DNA of 64,000 nt. Origin: Lyophyllum atratum. Its lineage: Eukaryota > Basidiomycota > Agaricomycetes > Agaricales > Lyophyllaceae. Position 1 is the first letter of the stretch, and every line of letters begins with the position of its first letter. Made by a program: the position numbers and the translations under genes. The notes beneath the pieces were generated by a model that saw only the letters and a list, made by a program, of their open reading frames with translations, had not been told where the DNA came from and did no database searches. Shown in pieces: positions 23,946 through 34,505 of this stretch. The stretch is taken from contig JACGCN010000050.1 in assembly GCA_014905825.1 (NCBI GenBank), forward strand, positions 124,001 to 188,000, in the 5' to 3' direction.

Positions 23946-25216
23946 ATGTCAGCACATCCAGGCTACGGAAACCCTCAGCGCATCTCGATCCAAACGTATC
24001 TCTCGAAAGCATTTCTCCCGGCATTCAAGCGGTCCAACTCAAAGCATCTACTATCGAAGCAGATCGGCCGGGCGAAGGAATGGCCCGAGTATACTGAACT
24101 GAAGAGGCAGCCTGGGGTGCGACGTCTCCGCCGCATCGAGCGCGCGGAGACATACAAGTTCGCAGCACTTGTTCAGCACTGTAAGTCTTTCAAATGATTC
24201 CTCGCATCCCCGCCGATCTTGATGTGCTCCCAATGCAATGCAGATACCGAAACCGCGGCTGCTAATGCGTACATCACGAACGAAGCCATGGTAGCAGAGG
24301 AGGACTCTCCCCGTCTACGCCTTCCAAGCAAGAACCTGGTCCTATACGATTATGCCGACATCGAGTTTCTTTCGCGTATTGATAATGAAGAACATTGCGT
24401 GACGATCATGCGGGACTATGTGCTTGGCACCGTGTCTGAATCGTTGCGCATCATCGCTGGGTTCGCGCTCGACTCGCCCGATGCTGCGGCTTTGCAGTTC
24501 CGCAAGTCCTCACACTTATGTCTGGCCCATCATGCGCGTTGGGATGTCCTTGCCATCGTATGTGCTCTTCGTATATTGCAGGGTGTATTGATTCGAGGCC
24601 GCTTTGGTATCTAGCATGGAACGATGTTAAACCCGTTCCCGCTCTTGGTCTTCTTCGTTCCCCCTTGGCAATTCGGCATCCAAGATTTTGATGAGTTCAT
24701 CGCCGTTCAAGATGTACGAGTACGTATATATCCCTGTTATTCCTCATCCTATGTCACGATACTGACGTGAGGTGCAGTCCCAAGACGAACTCAACCAACC
24801 AACCACGGCGGCTAATAAACTCTGGGCCGTCGTAAGTCCCGAATTCCCCTTACATGCTCTCATTGTCCCAGAATTGATGAACAATCACATCTGCAGATCG
24901 ACGATACTTGCAGGAATCGTGGCCGCTTCTTCGTCGTCACCAACTACACCCGATGGGCCTTCGGCGAGCTCAGTCCAAGTAAGTACGCCCCCCCATCATC
25001 CCCTCACATCCTTCCCTTCCCACCGCGGCCTGCGCTCCCCGAATCTTGTTCTGACCCACTCTATCTGTAGGAGGCGATGTAGTGAGCATCACAGAAGCGT
25101 TTGAAGCCCGAATTCTCGAGTTCGATGGCGTGTACCAGGCGACGCCCGATTTGGGATGCAACGTGGTTGAGATGCTGACCTTTTGGACGGCGTGGGCTCT
25201 TAGTCGGCAGGCGTAG
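23946..25216 (+). CDS. conserved fungal hypothetical protein
   Basis: This looks like a family common in Agaricomycete genomes whose function I do not know. The ATG at 23946 starts MSAHPGYGNPQRISIQTYLS, a basic helical N-terminus (KSNSKHLLSKQIGRAKEW; RRLRRIERAETYKFAALVQH). An exon from about 24242 gives TAAANAYITNEAMVAEEDSP, LPSKNLVLYDYADIEFLSRI and DYVLGTVSESLRIIAGFALD. Later short exons give FFVPPWQFGIQDFDEFIAVQ, TTAANKLWAVIDDTCRNRGR, FFVVTNYTRWAFGELS, then ITEAFEARILEFDGVYQATP and a hydrophobic end, GCNVVEMLTFWTAWALSRQA. The VVTNYTRWAFGEL and GCNVVEML.FW blocks are the parts I recognise from homologues. Five or six introns; stop at 25214-25216. No membrane helix or catalytic motif is evident. 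Confidence 0.72.
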
Positions 25217-25761
25217 ATGTCGTGTTGTGGGACGATGATAATGTATAGAATGTATAGTATCATGTACAGTACTTCTAGGCGTAAGGTTAGGATGATGTTT
25301 CTGGGTATAATAGTACTACTACTAGTGTCTCGGCCCCGTCCTGAATAATATCAGGACGAGATTGTACCGTCCGCGGTGGGAAAAAGGTCTACAACGAAGT
25401 ATATCGCCGGTCGACGAGATAGCCAATGGGGCTATTCATGCAAATAGAAAGAGCTTGCTTCTAAATATCAAAATAGTCACAGCTCAAATTTTAAGCTTGG
25501 CCGTCCAAAGTATCGGAAGTTGTTCAGTGTCTCGGGGTCTCTTGATCAGAGCGCAAGGTAGTGCAATGCGCCGAGCGGCTGTCGCCGGAAGCACATCGAC
25601 TGAATTAGAGGAAGAATAAGCAGCAGTTACTTTATATTTTTAGTTCGAGGACAGAAATAGGCGGGGACAGCCAACGGGTGATCATTATACCGCCACGATC
25701 TGGTTCGTGAGTTGAGTGCCGGCGGCATGAACGGTGGCGGGGTGGCTCGTAGCGACGGGGA
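25217..25761. other. intergenic, no gene seen
   Basis: The 3' flank of the preceding gene. A + strand frame at 25362-25619 has no homologous-looking sequence or splice context. Confidence 0.4.
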
Positions 25762-26221
25762 CTACCGTGGGTCTTGTGGGATGGCTGGGTTGATATGACT
25801 TCTACCCGGCGAAAAAGACTCGGAGGTGATATATGAATGACCTCGGGGTATCGAGTCTTCAGTGACTATGGATCCTAGAATCAGGAAGCGTTAGAGTAGA
25901 AGCAGAGGAGCATATTCAAGCATACTAACCTGTGTCGTCCTCGGCGCCGATTTGTTCAGTAGATCGGATTCCAGGTGCTATATGAAGATTGTTTGAAAAA
26001 GTGTTGTTCATTTCCGGCTCCGTACGACGCGTACCTAAACTACCATGAATCTCCCAAAATAGACCATTAGGAGTCTCTTTCACTTTAACCACCGTATCGG
26101 AAATCTTCAACGTTGTTGCGTCAGCCTTGACTATAGGAGCGTAGAGGGGTTCCGCGGTCCCATGACGACATTGTCGAAATAAGACAAGCTTGGGAGAGCA
26201 TTCTGGTCTTATCTGGATCAC
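25762..26221 (-). CDS. candidate hypothetical protein, 3' exons only
   Basis: A - strand frame reads AEPLYAPIVKADATTLKISD, TVVKVKETPNGLFWEIHGSL and GTRRTEPEMNNTFSNNLHIA. It meets a good donor (GTTAGT) near 25930 and a matching acceptor (GATTCTAG), which continue in frame into SIVTEDSIPRGHSYITSESF and a stop at 25762-25764. The in-phase intron is the main support. No ATG exists in this frame at the 5' end, so further exons should lie upstream, probably in 26222-26505, but I could not place them. No family is recognised. It could be a degenerate gene. Confidence 0.35.
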
Positions 26222-27455
26222 CGAAAACCTCTAGATCCAAGTCCCGACTTGAACCCGACGATTGACGGAGTCGACGCTGGCTGCAAGATGGCAGAAGATG
26301 GCATGGTCAATCTTATTCTTCGCGTGCCATAAATGGATATGTATGAACCGCGGCAAGCTAGCTCAAGCTTGTGGCTCAGATTCACGGAGGGATTCTCAGC
26401 AGGGGCGGTGGGAAGATGCATGTCGTAACTATGTACATGATTTCTTGCGGGCGGTTGCGGAGCATGGTGGAGATGAGGAAGAGAGGCTAAGAATAGATAC
26501 GTCATTGAACGCCTATTTCCGGAGGTAAGGGGCGAATGAGGTGTCCGGGGGACTTAGTTCAGGCACATTGATGATTGTACCGACACAGTCTACAGACGCT
26601 CCAGCTTCATGTCGATATTTGAACTGGCTTCAGCGTTGTTGTGGTAGGGAAAGGCGGTTTCAAACTGAGCCTTGTTGCGAGCAGAACAGAATGATTCTGC
26701 CGTCAATTATCGACCACCTGCGCTGCCTTTCGCAAACATATGTCAAATGGCGGCACCTAAGGAACCTTGGTATGACGGAGGTCAAGGTTCAATGTTACAA
26801 GCGTTAGGGATCGTCAAGGAGTCTAACATAACAACGACGTCAAGAGCAGCTGATGTTTATTCAAGGCCTTGAGCGTGGAGATCTGCGTGCTCGAAGCATG
26901 CTCGACCGTAAATTCAAATGGCGCCGCAGGCAACTGAGTCCGAGTTGACGATGCAGTGCCGCTGCTTGCTGAGAGATACCAAGCTTTAACCATGCTTAGG
27001 ACGTTCTCTGCTTGAAGCCAGAAGCTACTTACGGAAGAACCTTGTGCGGATGCTGATTATCATACGATTAAGGCACTGTTACAGTTTGAGCCGAGAAAAA
27101 CAAGACAGGACAGTCAGGGTAGGGACCTCACCCTTAGCTCGTCAGCCCGGTCCCACTGGCAAGGAAATGACTTCAAAAACGAGGATATCGATTCTCGAGA
27201 GGAAAGGTTCTCAACTAAAATGAAGGCAGAGTTCACGTTTCGTAAGGGTGGCGAGGTAATCCGGTGGTGGCCGGGGTCCTGCCGAGATTCGGCTTGGAAA
27301 AGACGGCAGGCGACAAGGAACTTTACCGTTTACGGTTCCTCACTCCTCCACCACCCGCACGTTCCTTTCTCCCTCTAATCCGCCTCTAATTCCACCCCTC
27401 CCGCTACCTTTGTTTCTGTTTTCATTCCTTTACTTTAATCTGTCCAGGCTGCGCT
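26222..27455. other. intergenic; possible 5' exons of a - strand candidate and the glyoxal oxidase promoter
   Basis: Nothing is firmly coding. A + strand frame at 26262-26528 ends in a helical-looking stretch (ACRNYVHDFLRAVAEHGGDE) but is antisense to possible exons of the - strand candidate. The last 110 bp are strongly pyrimidine-rich. Confidence 0.35.
27344..27449 (+). promoter_or_regulatory. CT-rich leader upstream of glyoxal oxidase
   Basis: A long C/T-dominated stretch ends a few bases before the ATG at 27456. Pyrimidine tracts at this position are common around transcription starts of strongly expressed fungal genes. No TATA box is obvious. Confidence 0.35.
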
Positions 27456-29997
27456 ATGCCGCCACCGCTTTCCCTGCTGGCCCTATGGCTGGCTTCGGCA
27501 TCTTCATCAGTGCTCGCTGCGACCGCCGGCTCGTTCGCGGATGGAGGGAACACTCTGGTCAGCGCAATGATGGTGAGTAAATCGCCGTTTCGGAATGATT
27601 TATGCTCCATGATCCGTCTAGATGTTCCTGGGTAACACAGAAAAAGTATACATATTGGACAAGGCGGAAGGCAACGCCGCTCAGGTTAATGGTCACCCGG
27701 CATGGGGCTCTGTATGGTGTGTGTCTTGTTACTATCTACGATATATTCAGGTCTGAATATATGGCAGGGATATCGGCACACGACAGGCAAAAGTCATGGA
27801 CGTCCGGAGTAACACCTTCTGCGCGTCTGGTATGCATCTACCGAACGGGTCGTACGTCACGTTTGGTGGAAACGGCGCTATTGGTCGGGGCGGAAATATT
27901 GGATCGCAGGTGAATCCATCAGGCAGCGGTGCATGGGACGCTGAATACCAGGACTTTGACGGCACAAAAGCGATTCGCATTCTAAACCCTTGCACCTCGA
28001 CCGACAATCTCAACTCGCCAAACTGCCAGTGGTTCGATGACGCTAATGTCCTCTCAATGCAAGTACAGCGGTGGTACTCCTCAGCTGAAGCTCTGGCCGA
28101 CGGGTCGATGGTACTGATTGGTGGATTCGTGAATGGTGGCTATATCAACCGAAATTACCCCAACATTGACCCCCAATTCGAGGGTGGTGCTGCCGAAAAT
28201 ACGTACGAATTTTTCCCTGCGAATGGGCGCGGAGTGCAGCCCGTTAAGTTCCTGATCAAGACATCTGGTCTTAACGCATACGCACACTCTTTCCTACTGA
28301 ACTCTGGGAAGATGCTCGTCCAGGCCAACGTTTCTACCAGTTCGTGTATCCTTTTTCGATGGCCCTTTGTTGTTCTTATCGTTCTCTTTCTCGCAGTGAT
28401 CTGGGACTACAATGCGAACGTGGAGACCCCTCTACCAGACATGCCCAATAACGTCGTCCGCGTCTATCCTGCATCGGGTGCAGTCGCCATGCTCCCCCTT
28501 ACACCCGCCAACAACTGGAATCCTACTCTTCTCTTCTGTGGCGGCTCCGATATGCCAGATGATGCCTGGGGCAACTATGCAAACCCTGCGATCGACACGT
28601 GGAACTACCCAGCGTCACGCGACTGCCAACGGTTGACGCCTGAGCCTGCAGATGGCTCCGCACCTGCATACGAAGCCGACGATGATATGTTCGAGGGTAG
28701 GACCATGGGGCAGTTCATTACGCTCCCCGATGGGAAGATGCTCGTCATCAATGGTGGTCTAAACGGCACAGCAGGCTATGCTACGGCCACCGGTCAGACT
28801 GCCTCGGCTAACGACATGCCGTTTGGAATGTCCCTGGCGTCTGGTCCCGTCGGCACCCCCGCGATTTACGACCCCAATGCACCTAAAGGTCATCGTTGGT
28901 CCAACGCGGGTCTCGGCACATCCAACATCGCTCGACTTTACCACTCATCTGCCATTCTCCTTCCCGATGCCTCCGTCCTTGTCGCCGGCTCCAATCCCAA
29001 TGTTGACGTGAACACTTCCACCATCTTCCCCACGGAATACCGCGCGGAAATCTTTTACCCTCCTTACTTTGCCGCAAAGACACGCCCGACTCCCTCCGGA
29101 GTTCCCACAACCATCTCATACGGCGGAAACCCATTTGATATCACTCTTCCCGGAAGTTCATACTCTGGATCGGCTAACGCCGCTGCTGGCAATACCACCG
29201 TTGTTCTCCTGCGTGGTGGGTTCACCACCCATGCCATGAACATGGGCCAGCGATACGTACAGCTCAACAACACCTTTACCGTCACTGACGACGGCACCAT
29301 TACCCTCCACGTCGCCCAGGCTCCCAACCCAAATATTCTTCAACCTGGCCCGGCACTCCTCTTCGTCACCACCCACGGCATCCCCTCGGTCGGCTCCATG
29401 GTCATCGTCGGCAACGGCGTGATGGGCACCCAGCCCACCGCGCCACCCTCCCAGCTCCCTCCCAGCGTGCTCCTTGACACCGCGAAAGGCTCCGCGGCCG
29501 GTAACTCAACGACCCCAGGCGGGGCCCAGGGCGATCAGAATAACGGTGCAACCGGACACACCGGGGCGATAGTCGGAGGTGTGATCGGCGCGATTGCCGT
29601 TATTGGTCTTCTGGGTGCGCTTCTTGGTATCTTCCTCGCCCGCCGCCGCCGCGCCGCCACTGCCGGGCTCACCCCATCGCAGAAAGCCGCCTCGTACGCG
29701 ATGACCGCGGGAGGGCAGGGTATGGGTAAGGGCATGGGTATGGGCATGGGTGGCGCGGCGCTGGCGGGGGGCATGCACCGTGGGATGAGGAATTCTGACT
29801 CGAGTGCTTTTGTTCCGTTACAGCATGATAACTCTAGCGACGCGTGGAATGGGAGTACGACGAATTTGACGGGGGGGAGCCCGTATTTGGATGATGCGGG
29901 GCCGGAGGCGGGGGCGAGGGGGTTGAATAGTATGGATTATGATCCGTACGCGGCGAGCGCGCCGAGGATAACGACGCAGGCGCAGAATCGATATTAG
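27456..29997 (+). CDS. glyoxal oxidase (AA5_1 copper radical oxidase) with C-terminal membrane anchor
   Basis: The enzyme oxidises small aldehydes such as glyoxal and methylglyoxal and yields extracellular H2O2. From ATG 27456 a signal peptide (PLSLLALWLASASSSVLA) leads into a seven-bladed propeller. The expected copper-site residues are present: Cys near residue 89 (SNTFCASGMHLPNGSY) and Tyr near 174 (QRWYSSAEAL) for the Cys-Tyr cofactor, the axial Tyr and a His in NIARLYHSSAILLPDASVLV, and the last His in RGGFTTHAMNMGQRYVQL. After the C-terminal Ig-like domain come a Thr/Gly-rich linker, one membrane helix (IVGGVIGAIAVIGLLGALLG), a basic stop-transfer (ARRRRAA) and a roughly 100-residue cytosolic tail with a Met/Gly repeat. 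Two introns lie near 27574-27622 and 27719-27769. A third, 28340-28396, is 57 nt, in frame and without a stop. WSC domains are absent. Confidence 0.92.
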
Positions 29998-31111
29998 TAG
30001 AGCTTTTGTGGTAATGTGCTTTTTTCGTTTTTCTTTTTGGATGACGTTGCGTACGGTATGGACTTGTTGCAGTTGCTTTCACCCCCCGCCTTTTTTTTCG
30101 TGTTGACAGATATCATGTCTACTACGTTACCACCACCCACCCATCATAACCACGATTCGCCACCGCCGTCATTCACACTCCTCCCGTTCGTTGCATGGAC
30201 CAATCACTCCGACTATCTCATATTTTCTGCATGTGGAGCAAGACCTCCTTTACCTTATCTGAATCATTCCGCCGCGCTTCTTACTCTTCCTCTCCATGGA
30301 TGGCATGCTTCATGTCCCTTTCTCCTCCCTGCCCTCCATTTTTTATTATACCGTAGCATCAGAACAAGGACTTGGACTGTAGACCCCATTTTTGATTGTA
30401 TCGTCAAAAGCAAGAACACATTCGTTTAATCCAGCGCATACTCATCCATCCCCAACATTTGAATCGGAATACGTTCATGTACTGTTTCAGGCTTAGCGCT
30501 AGCGCTCCACAGGATCCAGATGTGCTTCGCATGACGCGCAGGGCGCTTCCACAAGAGTACGAAGACGGTTTTGCATGCATGTATGCTATCTTTAAATAAG
30601 ATTCGCGCCCATTCCCCAATCCATCTACCAGATGACTTCTTTCTTTCGATTCTTCCAGAGAAGCAATTGTTCTTTTCCAGTCTCTTCCGCACAACGCTGG
30701 TGAGCATATCCATTTCTTCAGTTCACTGCCAGTGTCCCCCTATCCTCCTTGGCAGAGCCGTTTCTGGTGAGTAGTTGTTTAGCCTCCTTTCCATTGTAGA
30801 GTCCAGACGCTGCTTCCGTATTTTCGGATCTTCTGCGATTCGTGTTTGTCATGTCTTCCAGCCGACCAGCAACAGCCGCTGTTCACCTGTCCCTGATCCC
30901 GACGTCGATCGCGGCGTTTGATTTGGTCGATCTCGTTCCCGCTTAGTTGACCATTTCCCTCCGTATGTTCACACCGCTGTCTCCCTTGATCTTGTCTTAA
31001 TTATGCTGCGATATCTTCACTCGCCGACTCTAATCCGATCTTTAGATTACAGGCCCCCTCTGTCAGTTTGCTGTTCAAAATCGCATTATCGACGTGCACA
31101 TAGCTTTGAAC
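29998..31111. other. intergenic, no gene seen
   Basis: This lies between the glyoxal oxidase and the lectin gene. It is pyrimidine-rich on the + strand over long stretches (30060-30760). Open frames of 60-137 codons on both strands look like composition artefacts. Confidence 0.4.
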
Positions 31112-32473
31112 ATGAGCATAGTAAATCAGGTGCGCCTTACCACAAGCTGGAGTCAAGCAGAACTGCCATGATACGTTCCTGGACAGCCCTCCAACACCGC
31201 GGCCAAGCTGCGCAAAAAACTAGTGATCAGCGAAAGCATACCTGGTAAGATCAAGGCGACGACCTACAGCTAGGGATGCCTGCTCATCATCAGAATATAA
31301 TTAGTTCCTACAGCTAGCCCTGGCACTGCAGATATCATCGGATTCGGCTCTGCTGGGGTTGTGGTCCTGCGTAACAGTCTCAATGCCCAAAAGTCAGATG
31401 CCAGTTCCGTGTTCGGATACAGCAGCGGATGGCGGGTCGAAAAGCATGTTCGACTTCTTGCAGACACGACTGGCAATGGCCGCCTTGACATTGTTGGATT
31501 TGGAGAGTCCGCAGTGTTGGTTGCGTTGAACCACGGCGATAATACGTTCGAGAACCCGCAGATAGTCTCGACGGAATTCACATATGCTGCTGGGTGGCGA
31601 GTAGAGAAGCACATTCGCTTCATGGCGGACATCAGGAACACTGGACGCGCCGATATTGTGGGATTCGGTGATTCTGGTGTGTACATCTCGTTCAATAATG
31701 GCAACGGGTTGTTCGGACCCGCCAAACTCGTCGTGAACTCCTTTGGGCACGACGCTGGAGGATGGAGCCGGGAAAAACACCCACGATTCCTGGCTGACAT
31801 CAACGGCAATGGACTACTTGATATTATTGGATTCGGGGAGGATACGGTTTGGATTGCAACGAACAACGGAGATGGTACTTTCCAACCCGTCATAGCCCTT
31901 AGCCAAGGCCTCTGCTACAACTCAGGATGGCGGGTCGAAAATCATCCTCGCTTCATCGTGGATCTGACTGGTGACGGAAGGCCCGACTTGGTTGGTTTCG
32001 GGGATGCTGGTGTGCATGTCGCATTCAATAGCGGCAATGGGACGTTCCAGCCTGTCCGCAAAGTTTATGACAGCCTCTGTTACAACGATGCGTGGCGTGT
32101 CGACAAGCATCCACGTTTTGTGGCTGACTTAACTGGAAATGGGTGTGGCGATCTGATTGGGTTCGGGGACAACGGAGTGTCTGTCGCGATAAATAACGGC
32201 GATGGTACTTTCCAAGGGCTGAAGCGCGTTTCGGAGATGTTTGGATTCAATATTAGTTGGAGAGTGGAGAAACATCCGCGGTTCGTTGCTGATTTGACGG
32301 GTGATGGGCGACCAGATATCATCGGATTTGGGGATCAGGCAGTCTATGCAGTTTACAACGACGGGAAAGGGAATTTCGGGCCATCGAAAGAGCTCATTCA
32401 CGACTTTGGGTCCCAACAAGCAGAATGGTCGTCGGAGAGTTCGGTGCGATATGTTGCTAACCTTTATCATTGA
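31112..32473 (+). CDS. PVL-like seven-bladed beta-propeller lectin
   Basis: This resembles the Psathyrella velutina lectin family, cytosolic mushroom lectins that bind GlcNAc- and sialic-acid-ended glycans and share the integrin-like propeller fold. Seven related blades of about 50 residues are visible, each built on a W(R/S)xEKHxRFLADxxGNGxxDIxGFGDxGVxxxxNNGNGTF pattern. Examples are WRVEKHVRLLADTTGNGRLD, WRVEKHIRFMADIRNTGRAD and WRVDKHPRFVADLTGNGCGD. The Asp/Asn-Gly loops (DTTGNGRLD, DINGNGLLD, DLTGDGRPD) are the usual Ca2+-binding loops of this fold. The main exon starts before 31361 with TASPGTADIIGFGSAGVVVL, the first strand that closes the propeller. The start at 31112 (MSIVNQ) resembles the family's N-terminus, but the one or two introns between it and the main exon are not resolved. 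No signal peptide. It ends SSVRYVANLYH at 32473. Confidence 0.85.
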
Positions 32474-32639
32474 ATGTACTATGATGTAGTATGAGCCATG
32501 CTCTTGAGCGGACCTTTGCATGTGTGTACTATTCTTGGATATTTACGTCATGATCACCTCCGATATTCCAGAACAAAACAACGTCGACCACAGCGTCCAC
32601 CTTGCATCCAAATCTCGTACCAACAGTGATCTCGTCTAG

Positions 32640-34301
32640 ATGCTTTCGCGCTTTATCAAACACTCTGAAGACCCTCACGAGGATGCCGGTCCCAACCACG
32701 TAAAGCAGCGTGACGCCATCTCCAACGCTCTCAACACAACCACCTACCAAGTCCTGCAAAACACCGTAAAATCATATGACCGCGGCACAGGCGTCTATGT
32801 CGGCCTCGCAGGTAAATATCTCTCCCTGCGGTTATTATGATTCACAGGACCTCCCCGATATTACACAGGCATTGCACTTATGGCGCACCATATCTCTGAA
32901 TCAGGGTTGGACTTGGTAGACCCTTCCGTCCTCCCTCCCAAGCTCGCATCAGCAGGCGACCAAGCCCTCCTCACCACCCTTCAAGCCGTCCTCAAGAGGG
33001 GTATAAAACCACCCACACCCTCTAAATGCTCATTCCTTGAAACGGACGTCGGCATGGCCACAGTCGTGCTCTCACGTATCATTGAGTCTTCCCCCTCTGA
33101 GGAGGAGAGCGTGGCGCCGTTCTATGAGCACTGGGAGACGTGTTTGGAGCTCCTGCGGAGCGGTGTGGCGCAAGCGAAGGCTAGGGTGGGCGGTGAATAT
33201 GAGGAGGAGGCGTGTGAGGTATTGTATGCCCGGGCGGGGCTGTTGTACGCATTGTTGCGTCTCCGGGCGGGGATAGAACGTGCGGAAGGTGGGAATCGGG
33301 CTGTGGGGTCGCTTGATAAACGTAAAAGTGTTGTTGCTCCGGTCAGGCGGTTAGTCGGCGATGATTTTCTGGGTGGTATTGTGAAAGCGATTATTGAGAT
33401 TGGAAGGGAGGGGGCCAGGGAGTATATCAGGGACGTGGAGAGTAAGACAGTTGGGTCTTTCTCTTTTCCTCCGTTAATGTGGACGTGGCATGGGAAGAGG
33501 TATCTTGGTGCAGCGCACGGTGTCGGTGCGTGTCTCTGGCACTATGTCTTTCCAGGAACACATAGGCCAATATTAATGTGGATTTAAATTTACAGGGGGG
33601 ATTTTGCACGTTTTGTGGAATTGTCCACTCGGCGTATTGGAGCCATATACGGGCGAGATGATTAAGACCCTCAGCTGGTTAATGGATTGTCAAGAGCCTA
33701 ATGGGAATTGGCCGACCAAAGCTCCAGACGGGTTCTTTGACCCTATCCAAGACACTGACGCGGAGTTGATCCAGTAAGTGGCACTGCGAAGCGTCGCTGA
33801 TGCAAACTGAAGAAATCAACCAAAAGGTGGTGCCACGGCGCGTCAGGAATTTGTGTCTTTCTCTGCACCACACTTCGACGTGACACACCTAGGATTAGTC
33901 TCGAGAAGGCACTGCGACGAAGAGTCGTTCAGGCCGTATACGAGGGTGCCCGAATCGTATATCGCCATGGGCTCCTAAAAAAGGGCATTGGAATCTGCCA
34001 TGGAGTGGCCGGCTCAGTATACGCCCTACTTGCCGCCGCCCGTGTCCTCGATGATAAAAAAACTGGCGACTTCGACGATGACAAGATGACCCTGAAGTCG
34101 GGTTATCTACACAAAGCCGTGCACCTCGCCCAGCTGGCAACACAGTATCAGGAGCTCACCGCTAGCGGAAAAATGAAACGCCCGGATGCTCCGTGGAGCT
34201 TGTATGAGGGAGCTGCGGGGATGTGTTGCGCATGGTCCGAAGTTCTTTGCAGGATGGAGGATGTCCGAGTTAGTGGTATCCCTGGTTTTGATGATTTCTG
34301 A
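32640..34301 (+). CDS. LanC-like protein
   Basis: Eukaryotic LanC-like proteins share the alpha/alpha-toroid of bacterial lanthionine cyclases and in animals add glutathione to dehydrated phosphosites; the fungal role is not established. From ATG 32640 the sequence shows SYDRGTGVYVGLAGIALMAH, VLYARAGLLYALLRLRAG, MWTWHGKRYLGAAHGVGGIL, TLSWLMDCQEPNGNWPTKAP and DAELIQWCHGASGICVFLCT. It continues with GLLKKGIGICHGVAGSVYAL and ends APWSLYEGAAGMCCAWSEVL...GIPGFDDF at 34301. The zinc ligands expected from the family, Cys and His of WCHG and ICHG, are present. Introns near 32812-32870, 33524-33595 and 33773-33826 join in phase. An upstream frame beginning near 32551 cannot be joined, so 32640 is preferred. 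It starts only 166 bp after the lectin stop on the same strand. Confidence 0.9.
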
Positions 34302-34505
34302 GAAACGTAATTGAAATTCCATTTTCGTAATGCAAATATTTGGCCATCGCGTGGCACGTGTAGAGTCGCGTGACCCTGGGGGTTTCCCAGAAACTTGTTT
34401 TCCAGAGTCCGGTTTCTGCAAGTCGCTCGCTTCTCGCTTGCTTCTCTTCCTTCCTCCAAGAACTCCACTGGCCGATTGCTGGACCTCTGGACGCCGCTAT
34501 CTCCA

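Noticed and set aside
20118..25216. A secondary-metabolite cluster around the FAD monooxygenase
   Set aside because: No polyketide, terpene or peptide synthase, P450 or cluster regulator lies nearby; the monooxygenase appears isolated.
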